64,000 bases of DNA from Strigamia acuminata (GCA_949358305.1 OX442315.1:37536427-37600426), one strand, 5' to 3'; shown: positions 40,623 to 55,600, counted from the stretch's first letter. The notes: a model not told the origin generated them from the sequence alone. Numbers and translations: made by a program.

Positions 40623-43600
40623 TTTTATATCTTTGGTAAAATAGTGGTAAAATATTGCTAAAACACAACTAAAAGAAGAAATTTTGTGTTTCTCTCTTAT
40701 TCATTTTTATTGTCTGTGTTTCACCTAGAGTGGCAAAACACGAAATTACTCACTAGTTCAATTGCCAGCATAGAGTGAGGGTCCAGTTTTTTGAATACAA
40801 CTGTACATTTGCAATCCCTCATCAAAAATATGATTGTCGGACCCGGAGAAGCAAAAACTGTACCCATCAGTCAAAGACACTAGGCGCATTCGAAGAGTCA
40901 TTAAAACGCGTGAAAACACATTTACACTCGTTTTGGCGTAACATTTACACGAATTAATTCGTGAAAATACAGTATAGTGCAAATTGGTTAAACGAAAACG
41001 ACCTGTACGCCACGTTTGAATTTTCTTTACACGAACATTGGCGTGCAAACCAACTATTTTGGCGCCATCTTGGATTGTCACTTCAATTTTTAATGTGGAT
41101 ATAACACCGTGCAGAATCTAGTATTATTATATAAAACAATCTGATTGTTTCATATTTTTCATGTGCTAATTTATTTACACTTGGATTTACACTTGAATTT
41201 ACACTTGAAATATAAACAAAAATTTATTTTTAAACTAGAAAATTCGGTCGTTTAACTTGACATATTTACACTACCAGTTGCACTGGTCGTTCAGTGCAAA
41301 TGACTTTACGAATGCACCTACCCGTCTTCCCCCGAAAATAAGACCATGGTGTTGTATTCGAATATAACACCATGGTGTTATATTCATGTCGAACAAGTAA
41401 AATTGTTATTTACTCTATTAATTTGTATTCATTACACTGATTAAAAAAAACAAAAAAAAAGATATATAAATTAACAAAAACAACGATATACAAATCTGAA
41501 TAAACACTACAAAAAAAAAATCCGAATATGACACCATGGGGTATATTCAAATATAAGTACACCATGATGTTATAGCTGAAATGGTGTTATATTCGAATTT
41601 TTCAACAATCTTTCACAAATTGCAGTGTTCAAAGAAACTCGAATACAACACCGTGGAGTTATTTTCGGGGAAAGACGTTAGTATCGAGGACACTGGTCAA
41701 AACCCAAGAGAGCATTGTGTTCACAATTACAATAAAATTAAGAATTCGGATAAATGTGTTGTGGTCTCGTACGAGTAGAGGGAATAAACATTAGGGGAGA
41801 AAAATAAGTCAACGATGGGAGGTGAATTATTTGTCGCCCAATAATTTGCAAGTCTTACTTGTTAGTAATTGCAATAATGATGGATAATGTCAGTTGCAAC
41901 TCGACTAGCAGTCACCGCTCCTTTTCCTGTTAGAATTTTTATTGTGCTTGCACATCAAATTAAATTTATTAATTTGATAATCTAAGTTTGAAGTAAATGG
42001 TTTTTTTTTTAAACCTAAAGTTTCAGATTAACTTACTTGGAAAACAATAAGTGAATATTGGAAGCAAGAAAATATTTAAACGTTTCATACGAGAATCAAT
42101 AGAAACTATCATATCGATAGTTATTTGGATCAACCATATGACGGTCATGTAAAGAATATCAGAAATTAAAAATTAGTTTTTCAAACAGTCAGTTCATACA
42201 GTCAGTTCAAAAAGTTTAGTATCATCCAAATTGTCGTTTAAAGGGGGATCAAAGATCAAAGGTGATCGCTTTCAACCCATTTTTAACCCGATTTTATAGT
42301 TGATTAAAATTAAACGGGATGTCATCGCCGTGAACATTTCATCAACGTTTCGGAACGTTTTAAAATGTGTTAAGTGGGTAATACGGAGTAAAAACGGTTG
42401 AAAACGGGTAAAAATGGTTTAAAATGGTTAAGAACGGGTAAAAGTGGTTAAGAACGGGTAAAAGTGGTTAAGAACGGGTAAAAATGGTTAAGAACGGGTA
42501 AAAATAGTTAAACACGAGTAAAAATAGATAAAAACGGATAAAAAATGCTTAAGAACGGGTAAAAATGGTAAAAATCGGGTAAAAAAACGAGTCGCAGTAA
42601 ACAGATGTCACTGTTCTTCTTGTAGCCTCAAAAAAAAAACTAAAAAAATATTTAAGAATTAAAATGCTGTAAAAAAAAGTAGAAATTTCCTAACATATGG
42701 AGAAAAATGTCGACTATTTACCGCAACGAGAAAGCGACAGGACAGAACCCGGTTCTAAACTTATCTGATCATTTTTGCCACTGGTGAATGGCCGTCATAT
42801 GGTAAGCACTAAGCAGTAAGCACGGCAATTCTTTCCAAAACCCTTTTAGAACTATATTTATAGTGCTAGTTATAGTTATTGCTGATATTAATTCATGGAT
42901 AGGCTAAGTGTGAAAATGAAAATAATTGTTAGTGAACAAACACTACTGTAATTATCTGTAATTATTAATGAAAGAAAACGGATTATATTTCTTGCTTTCA
43001 ACATCCTGTGTAGTAAAACCTGTGTTGGCAACCACTTACAATCAGCTTTCAACAGTCTACTCAAGGATCAACGATCCCTTTTGTTGGCATTGGGACAAAT
43101 CTCGAAATGAAATCCAATAAGGTTTTTAAACAACATCAAACTAAACGTGGCCTTCCTCCCTCTCTCATGTTGGGTTTGAGGCATTTTATTTATTTGTTAT
43201 AAAACGTTGTGGAAAACGTTATACTTATCGATTTGAAGAAAAAATAAATATATCTAACAAGTAAGTTGTAAATATTGTAGTGCTTGCTACATATGAATTA
43301 TAAATACAGCCGTGGAAATTTCAATCGCTTACTTCTTAAATTTCTTCTTTCTTTCTTTCTTTCTTTCTTTCTCCAGTTATTTGCCCTCCTTTAATCAAAT
43401 TAAAAGATAAAATAACATTGTAAACAACATTATTTGAATTTTCTTTTGTGAAATAAGCACTACCAGTCACCCACCACCTGTCAAAAACTGTCAAAAACTG
43501 TCAAAAACAGTCAAAAACTGTCAAACCGACCATGTTTTTTGCCACTGCTGAGTGGTGGCATGGTGGTGGCCACAGACAGGTTTCACTGTTTCGGTTTCAC

Positions 43601-46600
43601 TGTTTCCCACATTTTAATTTTAGCAACGCTGGCAATGTTTTTCATTTTTTAATAAAATAATGTTTAAACTATAATTAATTATTGTTATATCTTAAACTTG
43701 ATGTAATTTCTTCAGAAGAAATAATCTTACCTGGCCCAATTTACCGTTCCGAGTGAGACACACATTTACATTTGTTTTGCACATTATTGCATGTGTTCAA
43801 AGGATCTTAACTGCACAAGGATGAAAGAAAGCCTAATTGGAATCTTTTAGAATTTAACATTTTAAGTACTTATTTTTAAAGAAATGCAGATTATTTATAC
43901 TCATAAACTAAAAACAATAAACAATAAACTGTATCAATAAAATAAGAATAGAAAAACGAAAAAAATAAAGCGGTAAAACGGTAAAACGTAAAACCATTTC
44001 TTTACGAGTTTTACTTTGTTAGAAATAGGCCTATAATTGAATTTAAAAAATGAAATTAAAATGATGAGAATAATAAAAAATGTCAAGTGAGTGCTACCAC
44101 AAATGTAAATATAAATAAATATATGTAATGAATATAAAATATCACCATGCACCTCAATTTTTCGTCCCTCAACCACAGTGCCGTTCAATTTCTCTCGTGC
44201 TCTGTCAGCGTCCGAGCTATTTGCGAAAGTTACAAAACCGAATCCCTGCATGCAACAAGGAAAATAAGGAAACATGCATTAAAATTCGTGCACAGAATAT
44301 TGAATAAAATAACTTTTATTCCATTTCATTGCCAATATATTAAATTAAAAAAAACAAAAAGACACATTAGAATGAATAACTCTTTTCTTTTAACTCGAAA
44401 CTCAACAGTAAGTATTCTTAATCCAATAGAATTTTAAAGCGTTTTTCAATTTTCTTTTAAACTCTATAGAAAATCATTACCGGTAATCATAAGAATAAGA
44501 ATAAGAATGAGAATAAAAATAAAAATAATAAGAATAAAAAAAATATAATTACGGTAATGTAGAAATATGAAATAATATACAACGATTGTGTTTAAAAGAT
44601 CAACATGACAGAACTGTTTATTTAGTATGATTAAATAAATTCTTGTATTAATTAATTAATGTATTTACTATATTTCAGAATCGTGCGTTTACAGATACCA
44701 ACGCAATACGCAATCATGGACAGAAATTGAAAATCGGTTAGATGTGATCCATGCAACGAATGGGGATGATGATGATGATGGGAGACCATATAGAAAATTT
44801 ATTTATTAAATAAAATATTTGAGAAAAAAAAATGTACAGTGTACTAATGTATATGCTATGTACTAGTACAAGTTTCAAAAGCATCTAATTGTTATTGTCA
44901 TTTTAATGAAGTTTTCAAATTTTCTACGGTATAGACTTAGTAAATTTTTCATTCTATGCAGAATGAAAAATTAAGAAAATAAATCTAGATCTAAAAATCA
45001 AATGCTGGGTTTCCACTTGAAAAGTTTCTGCAGGTAAAAATTCATCTTTTCTGCAGGTAAAAATTCATCTTTTCTGCTGTTGGTTCCCATCTACTTGTAG
45101 CAGAAAAGTGGAGAGAGAGAAAATATTAGGCAGAAGAAAGCTCCCTCCAGTCAAAACTGAGAACAGATGGATAATTGGCCGAACACCGGGCGCAAGCAGA
45201 TCGCCGGTGTTCAGCCGATTCCGATTATTATCAGTGCATGGTTTCGGCATTTCAACAATCAAATAAGGCCAAAAACTATCCAAATGTTCATCAAAAAACG
45301 TACGCACTGTACACAAAAAAACACCGTTCGTTTCTGTCAACAATTAATTCATTGTTAAGTTTTGTTTAAAATTGACATCACTGAGCAGAAACTCATCAGT
45401 TTAACTTGTCGTGTTTCAAGTACCAGTACCGTACTCTATATTTTCTGCCCAAATAACAGGAAGTGATGTCATAGCAGAAAACTGGACTTTCTGCTCGGTT
45501 TAATGTTTCAGTCGAGTGGGAACCCAGCAAGCCAGCAGAAAACATGTCTTTATTACTTTAAAGTGCACTGACTTATGAGTGCGTTTTCATCAATTTCTTA
45601 AAGGACACAACATAAAAACAAACCTACAATCGTTGATAAAAATTTAAATGGATAGATTTATGACATTGGAATCATCAAATAATGACAACATTAATTGTTG
45701 GCAAGGCAGTAGGTAAGATACATGATAGTCTCTCAGCTTTCCTGTTCTATCTTATGTCATCAGTTCCAGCGATATTTATTTATTTATTTATCCTCTACTG
45801 TAGTGCACCATATCACGTTTCCACTATACTCTGTTTCTCCCATTGGTTGAGCATATGACAAGCTCAAGAATACATAGAACCAAAAGAACTGCATGATTAA
45901 CCACTTCCAAATTCAAATTAATTAATACAAACTACACAATAAATTTAATTATAAACACATTTGAAGTGGAAACTTGATCAAAAATCGTAAGATCTGACTC
46001 TCTAAGGTTTCAATAAATTTTGAAACCAGTCTCCATTTGTACTCTGTAGAGGATTTAATGCTCTACAAACTTGTACACTTTGTTTTTTGATATTGTTTTT
46101 GGCACGGTCACGGGTTCACGGGTTCACGGCAGTCATGAAGAAATGTGTGGTTTGTGGTAGTAGCACAGCACAGTCTGGCGGCGATTTGAAGCACCTTGTT
46201 CAAATTTTCCTTTGTCATTCTGTGTGTGTAATCCTCGGTAATCCTAGATCCGGCTTAAATCTGGAACTGGGTCAATGATCAGCTCAACGTGTGACCTGGC
46301 AATGTCATACTCCCATACTGCTTTGCTTTTTTGGCAACTGGTATTATAATTGCTACCAATATTACAATATCATAAATATAATAATTTAATTTTTTATCAA
46401 CTAACGTATTTTATGCTTTTCCTTCAAGAACTGAATGAAAAACACTCACTGGACTTGACCTTCAAGCAAGTGTCACAAATTAAAAATAAAAATTAAAAAC
46501 ATCATTGAAATGATTCCTTTTCCGAAATAAATATAAAGAAAAATCAAGCAGAAGAAAAGACAAATAAAAAGCGATAATAAAATGATAAGCTATGGATTTT

Positions 46601-49600
46601 GATGCGTGTTAGTAAATATGCAGACAAAGTACTTGTACAGGGTGAGCCAAAAGTCACCAACTGTTTTGTTTTTTTGATAATTTTTTTTTTTATTTTAAAG
46701 TCTTTTTTCATTTTTCTTTAGCCATTTTGTAAAGAAGACTTGGGAAATTAGTTATGGAAAAATTTACGACCAAACAGCGACCACACATTAGGAATTCTAC
46801 TATGATATCAAAACAAAACCGAGTTTGGTCAATTCTGACCAAACAAGCATACGGTATCATACGGTATGGTATTATGCTTTTCATAAGCTGAAAGGAGGAT
46901 TATGATTGTATATACACAAGCACATAGAGTTGTTACTCTTTGGCGACCCATATGGTTAAAAAATACAGTACTGTACATTGCAATGTATTTTATTTTAATG
47001 TATTCTAATGACGCGCTGTGATTGGTTGAGATCTATTGATGTCGGTTCGTTTCGTCAAACTCAAAATTCAAAACGATGTTTTCGAGGTTTTATCTTCTTT
47101 TTTTCTTAGAAACCTACCTAACCAAACCTAACCTTATTCGATTTTAGCAACATAGACTGAACCGAGTATTTTCGTAGTCACAGATTGTCTCTCTTTTAGT
47201 AAAACAACTAACTAATCCATTTTTAGAGCGTTCTAGTGGTCATGACGGGTCACTCGTCACTCATATCCTTTCAGTTTTTGTATTTTGTAGCAAACGGTTT
47301 TCATGAAGTGCAAAACATTTATTTCACCCAAAAAAATTATTCACGACTTAACTAGCGTACTTCAGCTAAGTTATTAGGAAATTGCCAGACCCATTCGTTT
47401 TTTCCCCTCCAAATCAACACGATTTTTCAAGTACTCAACATATTTTTGAACCATATGGGTACATAAACTGAAAGTCATGGAATTGTTAAATATTTTTTTA
47501 CATTTGTCAAAAATAGGCACTTGTACTAGTAGGCAGAGTTGGGGCTAATGTGATTAGAGAAAATTTTAAATTTATAATTTAATTTTAAGAATGAGCTGTA
47601 AACTACATTTCTCATTGCTCTGAATGAAGCATACAATTAATTCTCCTTATAAAGCATCCAAGTGACACTGACATAGTTTTTTTTAACACCAAAACAATTT
47701 CACACAATGCCATTTGCTCACTTTGTAGCATGAAACAAACCCAACTCCACTTGTGTAGTGCAAACTAAAGCATAAAATACACAGCTCAAAAAATACGATG
47801 TGCACAGCATTTCATTTAGTTAGTTTACAATTTTACAAATAGTCATTGAGAAAGCTCATCGACAATTAGTATTTGTCAAATGAAATTGATAGTTCATTTT
47901 CGTACCGTTGTTGCTGTTATGCTACAGTAGGTTCCCACTCGATTGAAACGGGGCAAAAAGTTCAGTTTTCTGCCCAGTTTTTTTCCTGCTATGACATCAC
48001 TTTCTTTTATTTGGACAGAAAATAAGGGGCAGAAAACACCACTAGCCAATCAGATCACTTTCTGCCCAGTGACGTCATCTTGATCTTTCTGTAGTTAAGA
48101 AAAAACAATTTCAAACAAAATGGCAGCCAATCTAAACTTAACAATCAATTGTTGAAAGAAATGGTGTTTTTTTTTGTGTATACAGAGTATTGCATACGAT
48201 TTTCGAAGAGGATTTGGATACTTTTAAGCCGCATTTGATCGCTATTACCGATGCTTGGTTTCGACGGAAAACTAAGCACTTTTTGGCCGAATTCGTGCAA
48301 GTGAATACGGCCGATTACCCGTTTTTAATTTCGATAGGATTTTTTTTCCCAGCTCACTCTCTTTCCAGATGGGAACCAACAGCAGAAAAGATGAATTTTC
48401 TGCTCTGAAAATTCTCTGCTGACTGAATTCAATCAAGTGGGAACTGGGAACCTAGCATAATGCAATTAATGAGAGCCAATCTTTATTTTCTCTGTCCACT
48501 TTAGGTATCTAACCAAGAGGTTTAAGTTGCAAAGAAAATGCTGTTCAAATATTACCACTACAATTACATTAAGTTTCTATTAAGTTTTCTGGGAGGAGGA
48601 GAGAGGAGTGGAGAAGAAAGGAGAAGAAGAAAAAAGTGAAAACTAAAAAAAAAATAAATATGGTAAATGAAATCTTTCTTCACCATCCATGCTCTAACTT
48701 TTCTTTTTTGTTTTAAGTTAATAATAACAATATTTATTTGCAATCCTAATATCTGTGCTATGTTCAGTACAAAATAAATGAACATTTCTGTCTTTGATAA
48801 GGATCGGAGGATCCAAATTGTAAAAGTATTTGATGATGGCAAAAGTAAAAGTATGAATTAAGAAAAGATGAAATGATAAGCAAACATCGCAATTGCTAAT
48901 TCGAGTCATACAAGCCTCATGCAACCTCATTAATAAGTTAAACTCAACTCCAATCAGCAATTGTAAATACAGAGCAGTCTGTGTGGTCCAGACATAGGAC
49001 AGGACAGGCCCAGTAAGTTAGCCCGCCGTTCGAACAACGTCTGTTCAGAAATGTCCAGGAGGCTGGTTTGAGACGGAGACATATGGGTCCGGACTCCGGA
49101 GGTGGTAACCATTTAACCAACCCGAGTGGAAAACCCGGAGTGGTAAAGCATCCTTCTAAAACGATCAGTTAGAGGGTCTGATCTGATGTACTAGTATCAT
49201 TGAACCCGCCTCCGCCTGGATGTGCAGAAGTCATCGGATATGTGCCTCTAGTGATTCCCAGGATGAGAAACACGCTAATCTTGCAAAGAGGACATGCCGT
49301 CTGGAGAATCAGGTTAGAGAAATGAGTTCAGACCAACCCACCCGTCTGCTGTCTTTCTCGTTTGTGAAACAAACGATCAAACATATTATGCTGTGACTTT
49401 GGCAGAAATTTAATTACCGGTATCACAATTTAATTTAATTAGATACAGTATTTTTGTCCCATTGGCCGAGCCATTTCACATGTGTAGTATACAGAAAAAT
49501 AGGCTAAAACACCAGAATTACAACCAATCTCCAGACATTGTAATCAATTATCTGTTGTACATTGCATGGTCTGTAATTAAGCCTTTGACTTGAATAATAA

Positions 49601-52600
49601 CAAGTAATCATGAAAAAAGTATAAAAAAAAATCTTTTTCAATTTTTTTTCAAATAAATTTATTTTTTCCCCCAAAACAACTAATAAACAAAACAAAGAAA
49701 AATTTGTTTGATGGTTTGAAAACAATATACAAATTTATTTTGCAAATAAAATAAACTTTTTAAATCAAATAAAATAAAATTACGTATTTCTAATAATTAA
49801 AATAATCAAAGCAATAAAAATAAACAAAGCTATGATATGAGTAATAAGGCTTGGCCAATGGGAGTTGAGACAACCTTGTAGTGATATGTTAGTAATCATT
49901 TAGAAGTGGATGCGCAATTTAAGCAAGAAAATAAAAGTGGCCAAACCTCTCAGCGATTTTTCCTTATATGGGACTCGTCGCTTTGCCCCGTGTCCGAATA
50001 GGGGAACAAATCTAACCTTAGACGAACATTACTAAGCTTAGTGTTCGTCTTTCATCCAAGATTGTTGGGTATCGGTTGGGGTTGGGGTTGGGCTTGGGCT
50101 TGGTCTTGGTCTCGGGCCCAACAAAACCTGTCTGGTCAACATTATTATGCCCCTACCACACAGAGTACAGTGTATTTGATTACTACTGACTAACATGTTG
50201 GAATCGGAAACTCATTCCATACGCCAGATATTGATACAAAAAATTGTTAATCAGTGTGATTCTAGATAATTAAAATTAATTTAGAATTTATCTTACCTTT
50301 GAGCCGCGTTCATTGAAAATAATTTCAACGTCCAGTATGGGTCCAAATTGCTGGAGAAAAAAAGCACAAATAAATTTTTTGAGGAAGGAAAGAAAGATTT
50401 AAAAAATACAGTAAGTATTAGCATCCATCGTTCTAATAGGAAAAACAATTCTCGTATCAAGTAGCTTAGACTAAGATTTCTTTCATCTTAATACACATGA
50501 CTACTCATAAAGCAAAACTACACACGAGATGTGGTATTAAAAAGGCGTCAGCTAAACACGGGTGTAATTTAAATGGCACAATTAAACGAGCGGGCAACTC
50601 AACTGGGCTTTTCCAAAACAAACAGTGGCTAAACAGCACTAAAGAGGAAGAGGCCCACTGTCCCGGGAACCAGCCAGCCGAAAAGATAGGTCTTCGATCA
50701 CTATGCTCTACAAGTATGCTCACCCTTACTTAAAGGTAAGATGACGTCAGATTAAATGAACAAAAAATGCTACAACGCTTTACAAAATTAATCAAAATTT
50801 AAATATGTATACTCTGTCTCACTGTAAGGTAGTAGGAAGTTCCTATTATTAGCCGAGGCTGTTTACTCCCAACTGTTGCCTGTATACCACCACCAGGAAA
50901 TGTAGTTTCTTGTGTTTTAACATGGGCACATCCAGTGCATTTTGGGTATTTCGGCCTACTTTTATGTATACATACACCAGTGAAGTGAAATGGCTCGGTC
51001 AAAAGGAACTCCCTACTACCTTACAGTGAGACAGAGTGTAGTTATCAACTTTTATCAACTTTTGTTAAAATTTGGTCAAAATTGATTAGAATTGATCAGA
51101 ATTTGTCCAAAATGTTCAAATTCTGCCAAAAATTGTTGAAAATAATTTTTAATTTGTGTCCAATTTTGTTTCTCAGGTGCCGAAGGAAGGATCTACCTCA
51201 GGTGCCAAATATTCTACAAGTATACCGTACTCTGTTCCCATACAACGTTGTCTTATTTTTCAATTGGTTGAGCCGGATTACACCTAACTGTGGACTGTGC
51301 TCTACTACGCGGAAAAGTAGTTCTGTTCCATTTTCAATGAATGTCAGTGTAAAAAGTGATTAGAATGGTGAATTTTATTTAAATAAGCTTATTCCCCTTT
51401 TAATCAATCAAACAATGTTAGCATAGTTTGTTAGTTTCTTTTGGTAGATAAACAAAGGTTTAGTTTTTTTATTGGTTGTTTTGCCTTGTTAGAATACAAT
51501 TCTGATGTTGTGGGCTACTTTTTTGTGCCACTACACCAGTGATACGGCTGGAATTAGGTCAAAGTTGTATCGGAAGTCGGAACAGAGTATAGGTAGGCCA
51601 CTGGTAGTACCCAGGCAGAATTTTAGGGATATGATTTAATGGCCCCCCAGATTTTATGGGTTTCCCCCCACAAAACAATTGAATTCCCCCCCAAAAGAAA
51701 TTAAAAAAAGAAAATCATTTTCTCCCCGAAAACCTCTTTTGGCCCCCTAATAACAGAATTCCCCCCCCCCCCCTCAGAAAAAAAACTGAAATAGCTCGTT
51801 TATCCCCCAAAACAACCATAAATTATTGTATTACAAGTGCCTTTTTAGCCTTTTTTGTCCTAGAAGGACATTTTTAGCATTGACACTTTATAACATTGTT
51901 TGTTGTGTAATGGATAACGTAGAACGTGTGCATTTCAAGCAATTTTTCTGGGGATACGAATCAATTCGTGCATTTGATGTGAAATATGGCCGCGGACTCG
52001 GATTCGTGGAGTTCGAAGACAAACGCGAAGCGGATCTCGCAATTCGATAATTAAACGGGACGCTTTTGCAAGGACGACGAGCGACGGTGGAATACGCGCG
52101 CAGATATCCCAGACGCAATCGGTTGTCCACTCCAAGCACGATCTGTGTTAAGGACCGAGTTCAGATTAATCGTGCAGTCACCTGGCAAGAACTTTACTGC
52201 CCCATGGCACGCGTGGCAGATGTGACTTACGTCGATGCGCATCGAGAGAAGGCGAGGGAAGGACTCGTTGATTTCATAGCAGAAGTTATCCGTTGGGGTC
52301 GCCGGGCGGTTGGGGATCGAGATCGGTGAGCAAGTCGCCGAGTACGACGTTGCACGTTTATATACTACGACATACGGTCACGTCGCGCGTGCGTGACCAC
52401 GTAAAGCTTGTTTTGGGGGGTTTTGAAAAAAGAGGAAATTCGTAAAAAAAAAAGCGGGTGAAATAGTTTAATTTGGGCGGTGGAAAAAGTGGGGGGTAAT
52501 TCGTTTTTCTTTGGGGGAAAATACAGAGTATTTTTATTTATGGCCGAATTTTAGTTGAAGTAGTTTACATGAGTGCTTCTCAAAGTGTAGTATTATTCGA

Positions 52601-55600
52601 AATCTATGGGTGTTTTGTTGAACATTGTACTCTTCGGTCATCAATACGTCATGTTGTTTAACAAATGATTTTGATAGGGCGAACATTTCTATGTGTTCGG
52701 CTCAACCGCCTAGTGCAATGCTTCCATTCCTCCGGATTTCAGACATGGTATTTTGTCCTCACATATACCACAGACATAGTAGCAGGACTGACTCAAGGTC
52801 GATGAGAGTCCTTTCCTGTGCGAATGTTTTGTGTGCCTCGTTGGTCACTGTTTTCAATGCTCAGTGCTTTGGGTAAGTGTTCATAAAAACTTGTTTGTTA
52901 TAACGAATAATTCGTTGTATCAAAATTGGTTAGCCCAAATCAAATTTTTAAAGTATTCGTTAGAACAAAAATTCATTATATTGTGGTTCGTTCTAACGAG
53001 ATTCGACTGTACTTTCTATGGTGTAATTTTCAATAATTTTTAATCAGTCAAGTGCACTGAGTGGAATTTTTACATTTTCTGAAAGCCCATAATAAAAAAC
53101 CAATAAACATCGGAAAAAAAAATTAAATTGTTGCGGTAATTATTTTACAGTAACAATCCAAAACATAGGAAACAAAAAGCAATGCGTGATGGGAGTATGA
53201 TGTAGTCAGTTCTAAAGTTCATTTGACCTGAATCCAGTTCTTGGATCTGGGTGGATCCAAAGTGTCTGACATCAATCAATCCATTCTTTTCGAATGACAA
53301 GATTGATTGGAAATCCTTTAAAAAAATGACTGTATCCTAGTTGCTATCAATGTCATATAAGAAAACAATTTTTGAACTACCGGTATCAAATTTTGAATCG
53401 ACAATCAGTCTGCGCATGTGCATGACCATGACTGTCTGATTCGAACTGATGACGCAGGGCAAGAAGTCTGCGACCATCATGCGTTGCTTTTGGTTAACTA
53501 CGTTTTTGGATCGTGATTATAAAATAATTACTACAATAATTTATTTTTTTTCTCGATGATTATTGGTTTTTTATTACGAGCTTTCAGAAAATGTAAAAAT
53601 TCCACTCAGTGCACTTGACCTTTAATCTATTTTTAAAGGCTTTTATTTCACGTGATTCTTTGAGTTTGTTTCAACTTCGGGCGCTGCTTACGCCCTCTGT
53701 CAGTAAGAACCATTACCCAAAAAGGAAGTTTTTTGAGTAATATTTTAACAATTTATTATCGATATTTTTAACGACCTTTATCGAAATTTATAACGATTTT
53801 TATCGATATTTTTAACGATTTTTATCAATTTTTTTTATGGATTTCCAAAAAATGAAATGTTAAAGTGAGGAAAATTTAATAGTGGTAATCTTGAATACCC
53901 TACTCTACTTGTACTACTGGTACAGCAAAATAAATTCAGGCAAAAATCACTGGTTCAAAAATCGTTATTAAATCATTGTACTTGTGATCTTACCCCAAAC
54001 ATTTGTCTTAAATCAGGATCACGAAACCTAAATGGAATATTTGAAACATGCAATCTCTTTGGTTGTTCTTTAACCGGCGTTGTGCTAGCACTAGTTGTTT
54101 GCGTCGCAGTGCCTTGACTAGCAGCTGATGCCAACTCCGGATCCAAATCAGTTTGCTAGTTGCAATGAAATTATTCATTAAACGAACAAATTATCAATTT
54201 ATTCATTACACTTACGGTCTGTTGTTCTACGCCATTAGGCGTGACTGTAGGAGGAGTATAAGGTGGTCCTGTTTCTTTCACATCTGACTTCACCTGTCCA
54301 TTTGAATCGCCATTTTGAGAATACTGTGAGTACGACGACGTCATTTGTGCATGGACCATTTGCTAAATAATCAACAAGTTTAAATTAATTAAAATAATTT
54401 CTCAACATTGAAAAACTCTCGAGTACCGTATGTCAATACTAATGTTTGAAATATGATAATCTAAGTTCAAATAAAAATAAAAGTTCAAATAAAAGCTCAA
54501 CAAAAGTGACTGGGCCAAGAGGTTTCTTGACTTTAACTTTTTTTCTGTATTCATTTTAGGCATGAAATTTTGATACAAGATGGATTTTATAGATTCATAA
54601 AACTAAAAATAAATTGAAATTAATAGCTATAAATTTATCAACAATCAGCTCCAATTTTTAATCCTTGAACAATCAGAAGTAACTGACTAACTGGCCACGT
54701 TGAAAAAATTGTTATAAATTTTTCATTTTGCATTTTGCATTTATTTATGTACAAGTATATTCAAATGCCGGTAGGTATATATAAAATCCAAGATGGCTTC
54801 TAAAAAATATATTTCTTAAAAAAGTCATTGTTGAATCAGTCAACAATGGCAGCAGTAACAAGGCAGCAGCAGCTCAGGTAGCATTATATACCGGTATTGG
54901 ACCAATATCGGTCCAACTTTGGCCAATATAACAACCTACAACCAATAGTGGTAACATACAATTGGCCAATATTGTCGATCCAATATTGAACCAACATTGG
55001 ACCAATATTGGCTAAAGATTTATGCTGGTTTATTTCAACATTCCTGTTTACTAAGTTTATTGCTTGCTTTAATTCATTATATTAAAAAGTTGATCTCTCT
55101 GCACGAAATAGCTTGTTTATTTGCACCAGTTCTGGTTTATACTTGTGCGCTTTTGCACATCAATTTTATACAAGTTTTTATTCATTCATCATGAGATTCT
55201 ACACGGCTTGTTTACATGTTTTCTATCTATTTTTCAGAACGTACATTGTTACATCGATACGCCAAATCATTATTATTGTGTTCGCGCGCATTCACTATTA
55301 ATTTGATATTTATTTGATTCGCAACACGACATCTCCCCGGAAATCTAGCCTGCTAATTTCTTTTTCTATAGCTGTTGTTGATGCCGTTGTGGGGATTTCT
55401 AAAGGATTTCCACAGGATTTCTAGAGGATTTCCACAGGATTTCCATAGGATTTCTAGAGGATTTCCACAGGATTTTCAGAGGGTTCTTTATTATATTGTT
55501 GATTACAATTTCTAAATATTTAAAAAAGATGCATTTGGCTCTAATGTTTGGCTAATCCAGGGTAAACCTCAGCACTTTAATATTGGCTCAATATATGAAA

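Noticed and set aside
51826-52329. Functional SR-protein gene
   Set aside because: In-frame TAA at 52048, missing first RRM1 strand and no RS domain.
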